In this document: positions 1-9,959 of the stretch, one piece after another
How the letters are laid out: each line of letters begins with the position of its first letter
How positions within the stretch are numbered: the first letter of the stretch is position 1
Origin: Boesenbergia rotunda
Lineage: Eukaryota; Streptophyta; Magnoliopsida; Zingiberales; Zingiberaceae
Assembly (NCBI GenBank): GCA_024364735.1
Contig: JAGFNQ010005398.1
Location: 235,946-299,945, forward strand
Direction of reading: 5' to 3'
DNA length: 64,000 nucleotides
Translations under genes and position numbers: made by a program
The notes under the pieces: generated by a model
What the model saw: the letters and a program-made list of their open reading frames with translations, nothing else
What the model was told of the DNA's origin: nothing
The model's database searches: none

Positions 1-815
1 CTTAGTTCTGTTTAGAGTTGTGGAGTTTTGCATTCCAAGCAATTGCTGCATTTTTCCTTCAGTTACTGCAATGTTTCTATCAGATCAGCCTTTCTAAATT
101 GCCAGGTTACAGCTGTGGCAATTAGTTCATTTCTTGGCACAGAAGTGGCAAATTTGGCACAAGAGTTTTCCTTTTTGTGCCCAAGCTGATTTGGCACTGG
201 TTTCATCAGGAATTCACCTGTTTTTCTAATGATGATTGTGTTTTAAAATCAATAAGTATAGCATAGATTTCTGTTGAACTCAATTGGGTATCAAGTTTGT
301 AAATGGCTTGCATCTTGTATCAAGTAGAGTCTTGGAAATGATTGTGTACTAGTTTGGTTAAAGATTGAATTGCAATTTAATTCGTTTGGAGGAGTAATTT
401 CTCAAGAAGATCTTTGCATTAGTGCTAGTCGAAATCAGATTTGATTAGATAAGATCTTGAATTCCAAATTTGATAAGGTTGCATCAGCTGGATAAATTTC
501 CCATTGATTGAATTGTTGATTGCCATCACTTGTTTAGCTTATTAGCTAAGTTTCCTTTATCTTCATTGTGCTTTTATTTCCGATTGCAACCCAAAACCCG
601 AATATCCATTTGAAACCCGAAAACATAAACGACACTTAAATACAAGCGCGAATCAAACAAACCTTCAACTAGTCCCTGAGAAAAATACGACCTGTGGCCC
701 CTATATTACATTTTCATATTCTGATTGTAAAAAGGGTTTCCAACTATTCATTCATATTTAAATTTGATAGACCCAATTTTGTGATAATATTTAATATATC
801 ATTTGGGTCTCGTCA
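1..815 (+). mobile_element. Athila-like Gypsy LTR, 3' part (cut by window edge)
   Basis: The last ~250 bases match the ends of two other LTRs in this window (8000-8216 plus, 10880-11120 minus). All share a block of the form aaaaatacgacctgtgg, a run of 'aaacccaaaa'-type text before it, and a terminal TCA. The end is placed at 'ctcgtca' and is followed by gtcac, the likely right target-site copy; the left copy lies outside the window. No coding potential. Solo LTR or 3' LTR cannot be told from here. The Athila-like label rests on TGAT/ATCA ends and is an inference. Confidence 0.6.
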
Positions 816-879
816 GTCACCAGACCGATCCACCAGCTAACTGGGATTTCAAGCCACAACCCGCAGGTTTACTAACCTG

Positions 880-1290
880 ATCGGTCACCTGATCGATTAG
901 GTTGTGCCCTGATCGGTCAGAGTGACCGATCAGGTCACCTCTGGACCGATCAGGACCCAGCCTGATCGGTCCAGGAGCCCCTTGATCGGTCACACTGACC
1001 GATCAAGGTTTTCTCCAGAAGGCTACTGATCTCTCTCTGATCGTTCACCAGAATGATCAGAAACCAAACAGAAACATTCTGTTCTCTCTCTGATCATTCA
1101 CCAGAATGATCTGAAGCCAAACAGAAACATTGTGTTCTCTCTCTGATCGTTCACCAGAACGATCTGAAACCAAACAGAAACATTCTGTTCTCTCTCTGAT
1201 CGTTCACCAGAACGATCAGACTCCCTGGATCGGTCACCAAACCGATCCACAACCAGGAGTTAGTGCCAACTCCCTGATCGGTCTCCAGAC
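880..1290. repeat. Field of GATCGGTC / GACCGATC palindromic words
   Basis: Many copies of TGATCGGTC and its complement GACCGATCA occur in both orientations, often as closely spaced inverted pairs such as cggtcagagtgaccg. They lie in the interior of the minus-strand LTR. The same word recurs at 7676-7765 inside an unrelated Gypsy LTR. Confidence 0.7.
1031..1245. repeat. 53-base tandem repeat, four copies
   Basis: Units start at 1031, 1084, 1137 and 1190 with 'ctctctctgatc', each carrying an inverted pair of the type gatcgttcaccagaacgatc followed by 'aaaccaaacagaaacatt'. Copies differ by a few substitutions. It lies within the minus-strand LTR. Confidence 0.85.
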
Positions 1291-1479
1291 CAATCCAGCT
1301 CTGACCAATTCAACTCTAAGTCCAAAGAACAGGCTCCCTAGCCTTCTCTGACTCATTCTGGTCTCGGAGAATGAGCTCACATGCCCTCTCCGACCAGTAC
1401 ACTCAATACTCAGTCCCCCGGACAAAGACTTCGTGCCCGGCTTCACTCACCGGGACTTTGTTCAACCTAGCTTCCCTCG

Positions 1480-1865
1480 CTAGGACCTGACTTCACTTAC
1501 TAAGGTTTCCTTCACCTAGCTTCAATCGCTAGGACCCGGCTTCACTCACCGGGGTTTCCATCACCCGGCATCACTCACCGGGACCCGGCTTCACTCACCG
1601 GGATTTCCAGTAATCCAGCTTCACTCACCGGGACCTGGCTTCACTCACCGGGGTTTCCATCACCCGACTTCAATCACCAGGACCCGGCTTCACTCACCGG
1701 GATTTCCGTCACCCGGCTTCACTCGCTGGGACCCGCCTTCACTTACCGGGGTTTCCGTCACCCGGCTTCACTTATCGAGTTTCCGTCACCCGGCTTCACT
1801 CACTAAGACCCGGCTTCACTCACCAGGATTTCCATCACCCAGCTTGACTCACCGGGATTTCAGTC
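1480..1865. repeat. ~29-base imperfect tandem repeat (cccggcttcactcaccggg type)
   Basis: About a dozen units of 'acccggcttcactcaccgg' plus 'ggtttccatc' or shorter spacers. Each unit contains the inverted pair cccgg...ccggg. It occupies the start of the minus-strand LTR, the position where the Copia-B LTRs carry their 51-base array. Confidence 0.8.
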
Positions 1866-1967
1866 ACTTCGTGCCCAGTCCCCGACCAGGACTTAATATG
1901 AATTTACTCAACCAAACTTAAATTGGTGTCAACACCAAAACAACAATCGGGTTAGACTGCATCAACA

Positions 1968-2408
1968 ATTAGATGATTTCGTTGCATGTTTGTTAAAATT
2001 GTTTGAATGTTTATTTTTTTTATTTTTCTGCAAAATTGTCATACTTAGGAATAGAAACGGTTAGATAAGGACCTGACTTGATTGAAACTTGCACAACCTA
2101 GTATTAGGGTGGGGTGAGCTGATAGTACGTTAGGAAAGCCTGTCTAAGGAGTTAGGTAGGGTAAGACATACCCTATTTGGTCTTTTTAGCCCGGTTGAAC
2201 TAGCCAAAGCTACCTCGCCACATTCTCGGCTAGTTAGACCAAGATTTCTCAAAGAGTACCTTGAAAATACAATTTCTTTAAAAGACTTTGTCTATGAAAG
2301 GGTCATTGCTCTGATATCCAAGAGGACCCCTATGCCTCGCCAACATCTGGAAGTCAATTATTGAAATTTGTTTTCGATTTACTACTAGTTAAACTTGAAT
2401 CTAACTCA
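1968..2408 (+). other. Copia-A internal non-coding sequence, left piece
   Basis: Non-coding sequence homologous to minus-strand Copia-B 52120-51890: shared landmarks are 'tagtatt.gggtgg', 'gatgatagtacgttagg', 'ctagttagacca' and 'cctcgccaa.a..tggaagt'. The last five bases (actca, 2404-2408) are the left target-site copy of the Tat insertion; the right copy is 37935-37939. Confidence 0.75.
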
Positions 2409-3166
2409 AGGGATTGAGTACCCCACGGCTGACACGTGAATTGAAGAAGTTGTGTGACAAGATCTATCGATTTGGAAAGATTTTCTTTCCGTGACGCTTG
2501 AGACCTTCCCGGGAAGGGCAATCCCTAGACCAACTTAAGTAGACATAGCCCTGAAGATTCCTCCAAAAAGACACATACCCGAGATCACCTCGGGAGGCAG
2601 TCCCCGAGATCACCTCGGGAAGGTGAATGTCCAAGACACCCGGGTCAAATGACACCGAGGTCACCTCGAGGTAGCGGAGCCCAAGGAATACTCAACCTCA
2701 AGTAGCGGTCTGTTTTCTTCAGATCGATGGATCATCATCATCCATTATTACAGAATAATTATGACCCATGATATGCGGCCATCAAAGCCTTAACCCTCGC
2801 AATGACCCAGATTTAATGGCCACAATGATCGTTACCGGGATGATCCAGTAATCGATAATCGAGGGGGCGTGGCAAAGATCGTGGAGACTCGTGGACGGTT
2901 GCCCGTAGGTATAAAAGGTACTCTAACCCCTCTGGTAAAGGGGGTTACACATTCTCTACAACACGAATATCTTCTTGCCTTCTTTTCATCTCCTTGGTAG
3001 CGGCACTGACTTGAGCGTCGGAGTTGGCTCCGCCGGACAACCTCCGCCGTGTTCCCCTAACGCTAGTGTTAATCTTGCGGGGGGTGAGTTCCTCCTTTAG
3101 CGTCAGCGTCCGCGTGGGATGAAACTTGGTGACTGGCCGTCAACGTCGATTCCTTCCGGAACAAGT
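2409..3166 (+). repeat. 5' LTR of the Tat element
   Basis: Aligns over its length with 36760-37934: shared blocks include 'gacaagatctatcga', 'ggaaagattttctttccgtga', 'ggatcatcatcatccattatt', the TATA region and 'gattccttccggaaca'. The start appears to have lost a few bases compared with the 3' LTR, which reads TGTGATGGGG where this one reads AGGGA. Confidence 0.8.
2910..2916 (+). promoter_or_regulatory. TATA box of the Tat 5' LTR
   Basis: TATAAAA in the context 'ggtataaaaggtactc', repeated at 37257-37263 in the 3' LTR. It sits about 250 bases before the LTR end, a usual U3/R position. Confidence 0.6.
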
Positions 3167-3185
3167 TTGGCACTATATGTGGGAA
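3166..3185 (+). other. Primer-binding site region of the Tat element
   Basis: TTTGGCACTATATGTGGGAA directly after the LTR. It resembles the TTTGGCGCCGTCTGTGGGAA seen after many Tat-lineage 5' LTRs, with several changes that fit decay. I cannot assign the tRNA. Confidence 0.55.
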
Positions 3186-3212
3186 ATCAGTAAAGCACCA
3201 GAAAGAGCATCA

Positions 3213-3590
3213 ATGGTAGATCCAGTGGGATAATCCATTGTCCTGACGAAAGAGGAACTTGATCACATGGTGGCCACCACCATCAAAGAGACGCTCCAAC
3301 AACAACAAGTGGAGCCAGCCGCTTGACAGCGAGGGGCTATGGAGCAAAAGGAGATCCTCGGGATCTTCGAAAGTCCCTCTGGAGAGGTCCTACCGAAGTT
3401 CTACGATGCCCTACAAATGGATCTTGCCGACCCACGAGAAGATGAAGGACCTAAAGAAGAATGGAGGGAAGTCGAGAGTGAGGAGGCCCAGATTCACCCT
3501 CAACAGGGGGGGAGTTACGAGGATCACCACCGACCTTGTACCAGAACTAAGAAGTCGTCTCATAAACTGCCAATGGAGCCATAAAGATGT
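3213..3590 (+). pseudogene. Tat gag N-terminus fused to the RT linker by a deletion
   Basis: A start codon at 3213 opens a frame broken by TAA at codon 7 and TGA near 3325; it stays readable through a Gln-rich stretch (QQQQ) to about 3584. After roughly 60 codons the text becomes the acidic linker that normally precedes Tat reverse transcriptase. Nearly all of gag and the whole protease are therefore missing, consistent with one internal deletion. The TGA is in CGA context, fitting CpG decay. Confidence 0.55.
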
Positions 3591-4905
3591 CTTCACCTGG
3601 GCCGCCAAAGAAATCAAAGGGGTTCTCCCGGCGTTATCCATGCATCACCTGCATGTTACCACTGGAGCTCGACCCGTGAAGCAGAGGCGGAGTCACTTTG
3701 TGCCAGAACAGGACAAGATTATCCGAGATGAAGTTCATAAGCTGTTAAAGGTCGGGCACATCAGAGAAGTGCAATTCTCGGTCTGGTTAGCTAATGTAGT
3801 CTTGTCCCTAAGCCAGGAGGTAAATGGCGGATTTGTATCGACTTTCGCGATTTGAATAAAGCTTGCCCCAAGGATTGCTACCCCTTGCCTCGAATAGACT
3901 AGTTAGTGGACTCTACGGCCGGTTGTGAGTTCATCTCAATGTTAGATGCCCATCAAGGATACCACCAAGTTCCACTCGCCCCCGAAGACAGGAGAAAGTC
4001 TGCTTTGTGACAGCCAACGACACGTATTGCTATAACGTCATGCCTTTCGGACTGCGCAACGCTGGGGCAACTTACCAGCGGATGATGGACAAAGTCTTCA
4101 AGCATGAGTTCGGGAGAAACATTGAGGTGTATGTGGACGATATCCTAGTCAAGACTGACAAGGGAAGCGACATGATAGCTGACTTATAAGAAACATTCGC
4201 CACCTTAAGGGCCAATAGGCTGAAATTGAACCCCACTAAGTGCTTGTTCGGGGTGAAGAGCGGCTGGTTCCTGGGTTACATGGTGACAGAGAGGGGGATC
4301 GAGGCTAATTCAGAAAAAGTCAATGCTATTCTGGATATGTCATCCCCTCTCAATTTTAAGGAAGTACAACGGCTGAATGGAAGAATAATGGCTCTATCCA
4401 AATTCATTTCCAAATCTACAAATAAGACCCTGCCATTCTTCATGATTCTGAGAAAAACAGCCAAGTTCTAGTGGGATGAATAGTGTGAGAAAGCATTCGT
4501 GGATCTGAAGACCTACCTCGCCGCGCTCCCCATCCTCTACAAACTAGTAGAGGGGGAGACTTTGTTCATCTACCTATCGGTGGTCGAGCAAGCGGTAGGC
4601 TCAACGCTCGTTCGAGAAGAAGGCATGGTGCAATATCCCATATACTTCTTCGGACATCTCCTAAAGGATGCTGAAACGCGGTACACCATGATGGAGAAGT
4701 TGCCTTATGCTCTGGTCATAATGGCTTAGAGGTTAAGGTTGTATTTCTTAGCACATCCCATTATGGTCCTCACCAACAGCCCCGCTCGCACGAGTCCTCA
4801 CCAACCCTAAAGCTTCGAGTCGGCTGATCAAATGGACGACGGAGTTAAGCGAGTATGGTATTGAGTACCAGCCTTGCGCCGCTATCAAGGCACAAGCCCT
4901 CTTAG
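3535..4905 (+). pseudogene. Tat reverse transcriptase and first RNase H, broken
   Basis: The RT starts in the frame open at 3259-3855 (motifs DVFTWAAKEI, GARPVKQRR, VGHIREVQF) and shifts frame near 3850. It continues with the finger/palm motifs TYCYNVMPFGL and the catalytic YVDD at about 4130 (EVYVDDILVK), then GVKSGWFLGYMV. RNase H text follows from 4480 (AALPILYK, YFFGHLLKDAETRY). In-frame stops occur at about 3900 (TAG), 4187 (TAA), 4469 and 4481 (TAG) and 4727 (TAG). No active enzyme can be made. Confidence 0.85.
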
Positions 4906-4910
4906 ACTTC

Positions 4911-5483
4911 ATGCTGGACACTGTCCCAGAGTCTAAGGTCGAAGGAATGTGGAAGATCTATGTGGGCGGGTCCTCCAACAACCGACACAGCAGGGTTGGG
5001 GTGTTAATGGTCTCCCCGTGGGGGGACACATTACATTTATCCATCCGGCTCCACTTCAAACCTACCAACAATGAAGCTAAGAACGAGGTGATCCTGGCGG
5101 ACCTGCAAGAAGCCAAGCATATGGGGGCTACTCGGGTTATTGTACATTCAGATTCTCAACTTGTGGCGCAGCAAATAAAGGGCGGCTTCGAAGTCAGGTG
5201 CGAGCGCCTGCAGAAGTATGTGACCCTTTACGAGCAGCAGAAGGCCTCCTTCACGGAGGTTATCTTGCAAATGATCTCTAGGGCAGACAATGTCCGGGCT
5301 GACGAGCTAGCTAAACTGGCTAGCACCATTTCAACTTGGCAGCTAGATAAATCTAGTGCCCCGGAGGGGATAGTAGCTCAGATTGGAGAGGAAACAGAAA
5401 GTGACACCCGAGCCGATTGGAGGAATGCATATGTGGAGTTCCTACGTAGTGGGAATGTTCCAAGCATGGACCAAGGAAGCTGA
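4911..5483 (+). pseudogene. Tat second RNase H (aRNH), active site lost
   Basis: An open stretch of 190 codons holds the extra RNase H domain that Tat elements carry between the retroviral RNase H and integrase. Near residue 18 the text is IYVGGSS where the family has a catalytic Asp (YVDGSS). In the next motif NNEAKNEV stands where the family has NNEAEYEA, so a catalytic acidic residue is replaced by Lys. HSDSQLVAQQI keeps its Asp. Open frame but probably dead enzyme. Family consensus is from general knowledge, not a search. Confidence 0.75.
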
Positions 5484-5489
5484 CTATTT

Positions 5490-8343
5490 CACCACCGGGT
5501 GGCCAAATTCACACTGGTCGGCGATCAACTGTACAGGAGGTCCTTTGCACGACCCCTCCTCAAATGTGTCGGGCTAGAGGAGGCCGACTACGTGATGAGG
5601 GAGGTACATGAAGGTGTCTGCGAGAGTCACATCGGGGGAAGATCTCAGTCTAGGAAGATCATCTTGGCAGGGTACTTTTAGCTCACTCTCCAAGCCGACA
5701 CTCTCAAGTTTGTGGCCGGATATGAAGCCAGTCAGAGACATCAACACGTGACCCACCGACCAACCGAGCCTTTGAAGGTCTCTACGGTATCTTGTCCCTT
5801 CGATCAGTGGGGAATGGACATTGTAGGCCCCTTTCCAATCGGGCCACAGCAGAAGAAGTTCCTGCTGGTTCTCGTCGACTATTTTTCCAAATGGATAGAA
5901 GCTGAGCCTATGGTGCACATCACGGAGGCCGCGGTGATGAAGGTCATATGGAGGGACATCGTTTGCAGATATGGCATCCCCCACAAGCTGGTGTTAGACA
6001 ATGGAAGGTAATTTTCTGGACGTAAGCTAAAGGAGTGGTGCGAGGGGTTGGGCTTCCGTCAAGCCTTCGCCTCAGTAACATACCAGCAGAGCAATGGGTA
6101 AGCTGAGGTTGTCAACCGTGAGATCCTTAGGGGACTCAAGATAAAGTTAGATCACGTTGGAGGCAGCTGGGTCGACAAACTCCCCAACATCTTGTGGTCC
6201 TACCGTACCACTCCGCGAGAAGGAACAGGCCAGAGCCCTTTCCAGCTGGTGTACGAGGTTGAGGCTGTCATCTCGGTGGAAGTAGGGGAAGAGTCAGCCC
6301 GACGACATCACTATAACAAAGAAGACAATGATTAGGAGTGGCCGGTCGACCTGGACCTCATTTCAGAGGTGAGAGATAAAGCAACAGCTCGGCTAGAAGC
6401 GTATCGGCAGAGGATGCAGCAAGCATACAATCGCTGGGTAATCACCCACAGCTTTGAAGTCGGTAATAAGGTCTGGAAGAGGATCAAACCATTGGGCAAC
6501 CTAGGGAAGTTAGAGCCTCAGTGGGTGATAACTACCATTTTGTTAATCATTTTAGGCTCTCAATCCATGTTTTGATCCACTTTTATATGCTTAATCTTGT
6601 ATTTACATTAGGGTCCATGATATATGTCTAATTTAGCTTTTGAATTCAATTCTTTCTATATTCGAGCTATTTTGGCACTAAAATTTGAATCTAATTTTGT
6701 AGGCTTTGAAGGATCATGGACCTAGATCGGATTGGATCAAGTTGAGCCAGAATTGGACTAGGATCAAGACGATCAAGCATTGGATCCATATGGGTCGTCC
6801 GATTAAGGAACAAGTAGATCTGAGCCATCTGTGAACTTCTGATCAATCCGAGCTCAAGATAGGGCTAATCATGCCCACATATCAAGATCTAAAAGTTTGA
6901 ACCAAATCAGAGTCCATCTGACTGTCGGATCAAGCTTAAGGGGAGTTTCAACCATCCATTCAAGAGAAGGGAAGTTCTAAGCCATCCGTCGCAGATCTAA
7001 TTGATCCAAGCCAAGGAGAAGTAGATCACAACCATTGATGGAGATTTGGGAATTTTGGTTCAGATCTGAGAAGATTTGACCGTCGGATGAGGCCGGAACA
7101 ATCACAGCCATTCAAATTCAAAAGGGATAATTTAAATCAAACTTCTCCGCGCTGAGCTCGTCGTCGCCAGATCGCGAGTTTTGCCCAGTTCATCGTTTTC
7201 TTCTCCAATTTCTTTGAGCGACCACTTCAGATTCAAGTCTCTTGCCAGTTTTCAATCAAAAGATCGAATTCCCGAGAAGTTTGTGAGTTAATCTCGTCGC
7301 TGTCAAGCTCCGGTGAGGGTTTCGCCCAAGCTTGCTTCATCCGATCAACTCCCGATTGAATGCCTTCATCGATCGGAGCTATCAGAACAACTCAGAGGGG
7401 TTCTCTGAAGAAGACTGAGAGTTCCTGAGCCATTATCGCCACGCAATTTGTCAAGAAGGAGAAGATCGAAAGAAGAATCCAGCTAGAACATTGATCCGAC
7501 GCAAATCATCCGCGGGAGTTAGATCTTGTTGATTTCAAACTAGGGGGTTTCTGGTTTGATTCTTGGGTGACGGTAGGAAGAGGATTTGCTGAAAGACTTA
7601 ATCTATTGTTGTTAATTTCATTTCTGCACTCTGTTTCTTTCGTAGCTAATTCTGTATCAGTTCATTTACAGCTACTGATCGGTCTGTTCGACCGATCTAG
7701 ATAGCTACTGATCGGTCTATCGACCGATCAGACTTGAACCTGATCGGTCTGTCGATCGAACAGGTAGCTTTCCAGCACTTTTCAGCCCTGTTTTTATGCA
7801 TTCAATTTGTAGTGTATGAATGCCATTTCAATTTCGGCAATTTAGCTACAGATTTATTGTTTGCCTGTCTCGATGCTAGTTTTGTCCTTCGATTTCATAA
7901 TTTTTTATTGAATTGCTCAATGTCCAAGTAGGTAAAGTTAGTTTTCATAATTTCCTAGCTAAATCTTGCTTAGTTGAATTCATTTTGCTTCAGCTGTATT
8001 TTCATTACTTATCACAAAACAAAGCCCCAACCTTATTGGAAAACCCAAAAACCTAAACGACAACTTCGAGCTTGAACTAAACATACTTGACTAGTCCTTT
8101 GAAAAATACGACTTGAGGCTCCTGTACTACATTTTAATTGTGTGAGCTAGGGTTTTCAATTTATAAATATCTAAATTTGAGGCTCATTCGTGACACTTGA
8201 TATTGGCCAGTCATCAGTGGGACGGACCTTATGTTATCATCAAGAAGCTCACAGGGGGCAGTTACTATCTCGAAGATGACAAAGGGAAGGGGCTGGAACG
8301 ACCATGGCACGCCAACCATCTCCGCCCTTATCGCACTCGATAA
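5490..8343 (+). pseudogene. Tat integrase, split by a solo LTR
   Basis: The catalytic core reads from about 5790: WGMDIVGPFPIG with the first Asp, VLDNGR with the second Asp at about 5998, and AEVVNREIL with Glu at about 6120. Stops at about 5680 (TAG, where Trp is usual), 6009 (TAA), 6101 (TAA) and 6334 (TAG) break it. The frame reaches LEPQW at 6520, is cut by the solo LTR (6526-8216, duplicated site GTGGG), and resumes exactly at 8217 with DGPYVIIKK and ends HLRPYRTR-stop at 8343. The exact resumption proves the insertion. Confidence 0.87.
6526..8216 (+). mobile_element. Athila-like Gypsy solo LTR with TSD GTGGG
   Basis: It starts TGATAACTACCATTTTG and ends CCAGTCATCA, flanked by gtggg at 6521-6525 and 8217-8221 and inserted in the integrase frame. 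The length is 1691 bases. The start matches the minus-strand LTR ending at 13381 and the end matches 1-815. It carries inverted GATCGGTC words at 7676-7765. No coding region, so a solo LTR. Confidence 0.9.
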
Positions 8344-8464
8344 GGTGTTGAGTTGTTTGTTTAACATCTGTAATTTTTTGTTTTCACTGCCTTGCAGTTC
8401 AATGAATAAAATGTGTAAATGAAATAATTACTCGAAAAGCGCTGAATCCATACTTGAGTAAAAT
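8344..8464 (+). other. Spacer between Tat pol and the 67-base array
   Basis: About 120 bases of non-coding sequence after the pol stop codon; nothing recognisable. Confidence 0.6.
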
Positions 8465-9630
8465 CCTACTACTTCCGCGGTGAGTAGGATTGGACTCGGT
8501 GCTGCACATGCCCGGCCAGGAGCTGCAAAACCCTACTACCTCCGCAGTGAGTAGGCTTGGCCTCGGTGTTGCACATGCCCGGCCAGGAGTTGCAAAACCC
8601 TACTACCTCCATGGTGAGTAGGCTTGGCCTCGGTGCTGCACATGCCCGGCCAAGAGCTGCAAAATCCTACTACCTCCGCGGTTAGTAGGCTTGGCCTCAG
8701 TGCTGCACATGCCCAACCAGGAGTTGTAAAACCCTACTACTTCCGCGGTGAGTAGGCTTGGCCTTGGTGCTGCACATGCCCGGCCAAGAGCTACAAAACC
8801 CTACTATCTCCGCGGTGAGTAGGCTTGGCCTCAGGGGTGCACATGCGGGCCAGGAGTTGTAAAACCCTACTACCTCCGTGGTGAGTAGGCTTGGCCTCGG
8901 TGCTGCACATGCCCGGCTAAGAGCTGCAAAACCCTATTACCTCTACGGTGGGTAGGCTTGGCCTCGGTGTTGCACATGCCCGGTCAGGAGCTGCAAAACC
9001 CTACTACCTCCGTGGTGAGTAGGCTTGGCCTTGGTGTTGAACATGTCTGGCCAAGAGCTGTAAAACCCTACTACCTCTGCGGTGAGTGGGCTTGGCCTCG
9101 GTGCTGCATATGCCCGGCCAGGAGCAGTAAAACCCTACTACCTCCGCTGTGAGTAAGCTTGGCCTCGGTGCTGCACATGCTCGGTCAAGAGCTGTAAAAT
9201 CTTATTACCTCCGCAGTGAGTAGGCTTGACCTCGGTGCTGCACATGCCCGGCCAAGAGCTGCAAAACCCTACTATCTCCGCGGTGAGTAGGCTTGGCCTC
9301 GGTGCTGCACATGCCTGATCAAGAGCTGTAAAATCCTATTACCTCCACGGTGAGTAGGCCTGGCCTCAGTGCTGCACATGCCCGACCAAGAGCCACAAAA
9401 CCCTACTAGCTCCGCGGTGAGTAGGCTTGACCTCGGTGTTGCACATGCCCGGCCAGGAGTTGTAAAACCGTACTACCTCCGCGGTGAGTAGGCATGGCCT
9501 CGGTGCTGCACATGCCCGACCAAGAGCGGCAAAACCATACTACCTCCACAGTGAGGGTTGGCTTCGGTGCTACACGTGCCCGGCCAAGAGTGGAAAAATC
9601 CTGCTACCTTCGCGATGAGTAGGCTTGGTC
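8465..9630. repeat. 67-base tandem repeat, about 17 copies
   Basis: Each unit runs 'cctactacctccgcggtgag' then 'taggcttggcctcggtgctg' then 'cacatgcccggccaggag' with a short tail; units begin at 8465, 8532 and so on at 67-base steps. Copies differ at scattered positions. The inverted pair cctac...gtagg occurs in most units. It lies between pol and the 3' end of the antisense ORF of the Tat element. Confidence 0.92.
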
Positions 9631-9959
9631 CTTGAAATGATTGGCGGTCATCTTATCCCTATTGCTAAGGCAAAAACACTTGTTCTTCTGGCATGTTTAT
9701 TTGCCACCTCGCCCCTTAGGTCAGGGAGGAACCTTGGACCCTCACTTTAAAATGGGTGCCGGTTCTTTAAGCTGCTGGCTCCTCAGGCCAGAGACAAACA
9801 TTTTAAGAATAACAAACGGGGCAAGAAATTACTCAAGACACAGGAAGGCAAGAGATGCTTTCATTTGCGGCTAAAATGATTACATATCTGGCTTACTAGG
9901 AAAAAATGAAAAACTAGAAAAGATAAAGAAAGCGCAGCAAATGAGGAGTAAACAAGGGA
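9631..9959. other. 3' flank of the Tat antisense ORF
   Basis: No gene seen. Read on the minus strand this lies downstream of the coiled-coil reading frame and could hold its 3' untranslated region. Confidence 0.5.

Larger units (their letters stand above)
816..1967 (-). mobile_element. Copia-type LTR, minus strand, broken on the left by the Athila-like LTR
   Basis: Read on the minus strand the LTR starts TGTTGATGC at 1967 and continues with a region of 29-base repeats, then a 53-base tandem array, then a field of GATCGGTC/GACCGATC palindromic words. This layout (repeats just inside the LTR start, palindromic words further in) is the same as in the Sirevirus-like LTRs at 40386, 53544 and 61743. 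No polypurine tract lies next to 1967, so this looks like a solo LTR inserted in Copia-A. Its other end is beyond the Athila-like insertion and out of view. Confidence 0.55.

Noticed and set aside
816..1967. 5' LTR of Copia-A
   Set aside because: It is in the opposite orientation and starts TGTTGATGC, unlike the TGTTGGTGCC of the Copia-A LTR.
8465..9630. Regular 67-base repeats as a CRISPR-like array
   Set aside because: There are no unique spacers; the whole 67-base unit repeats, and the setting is a plant retrotransposon.
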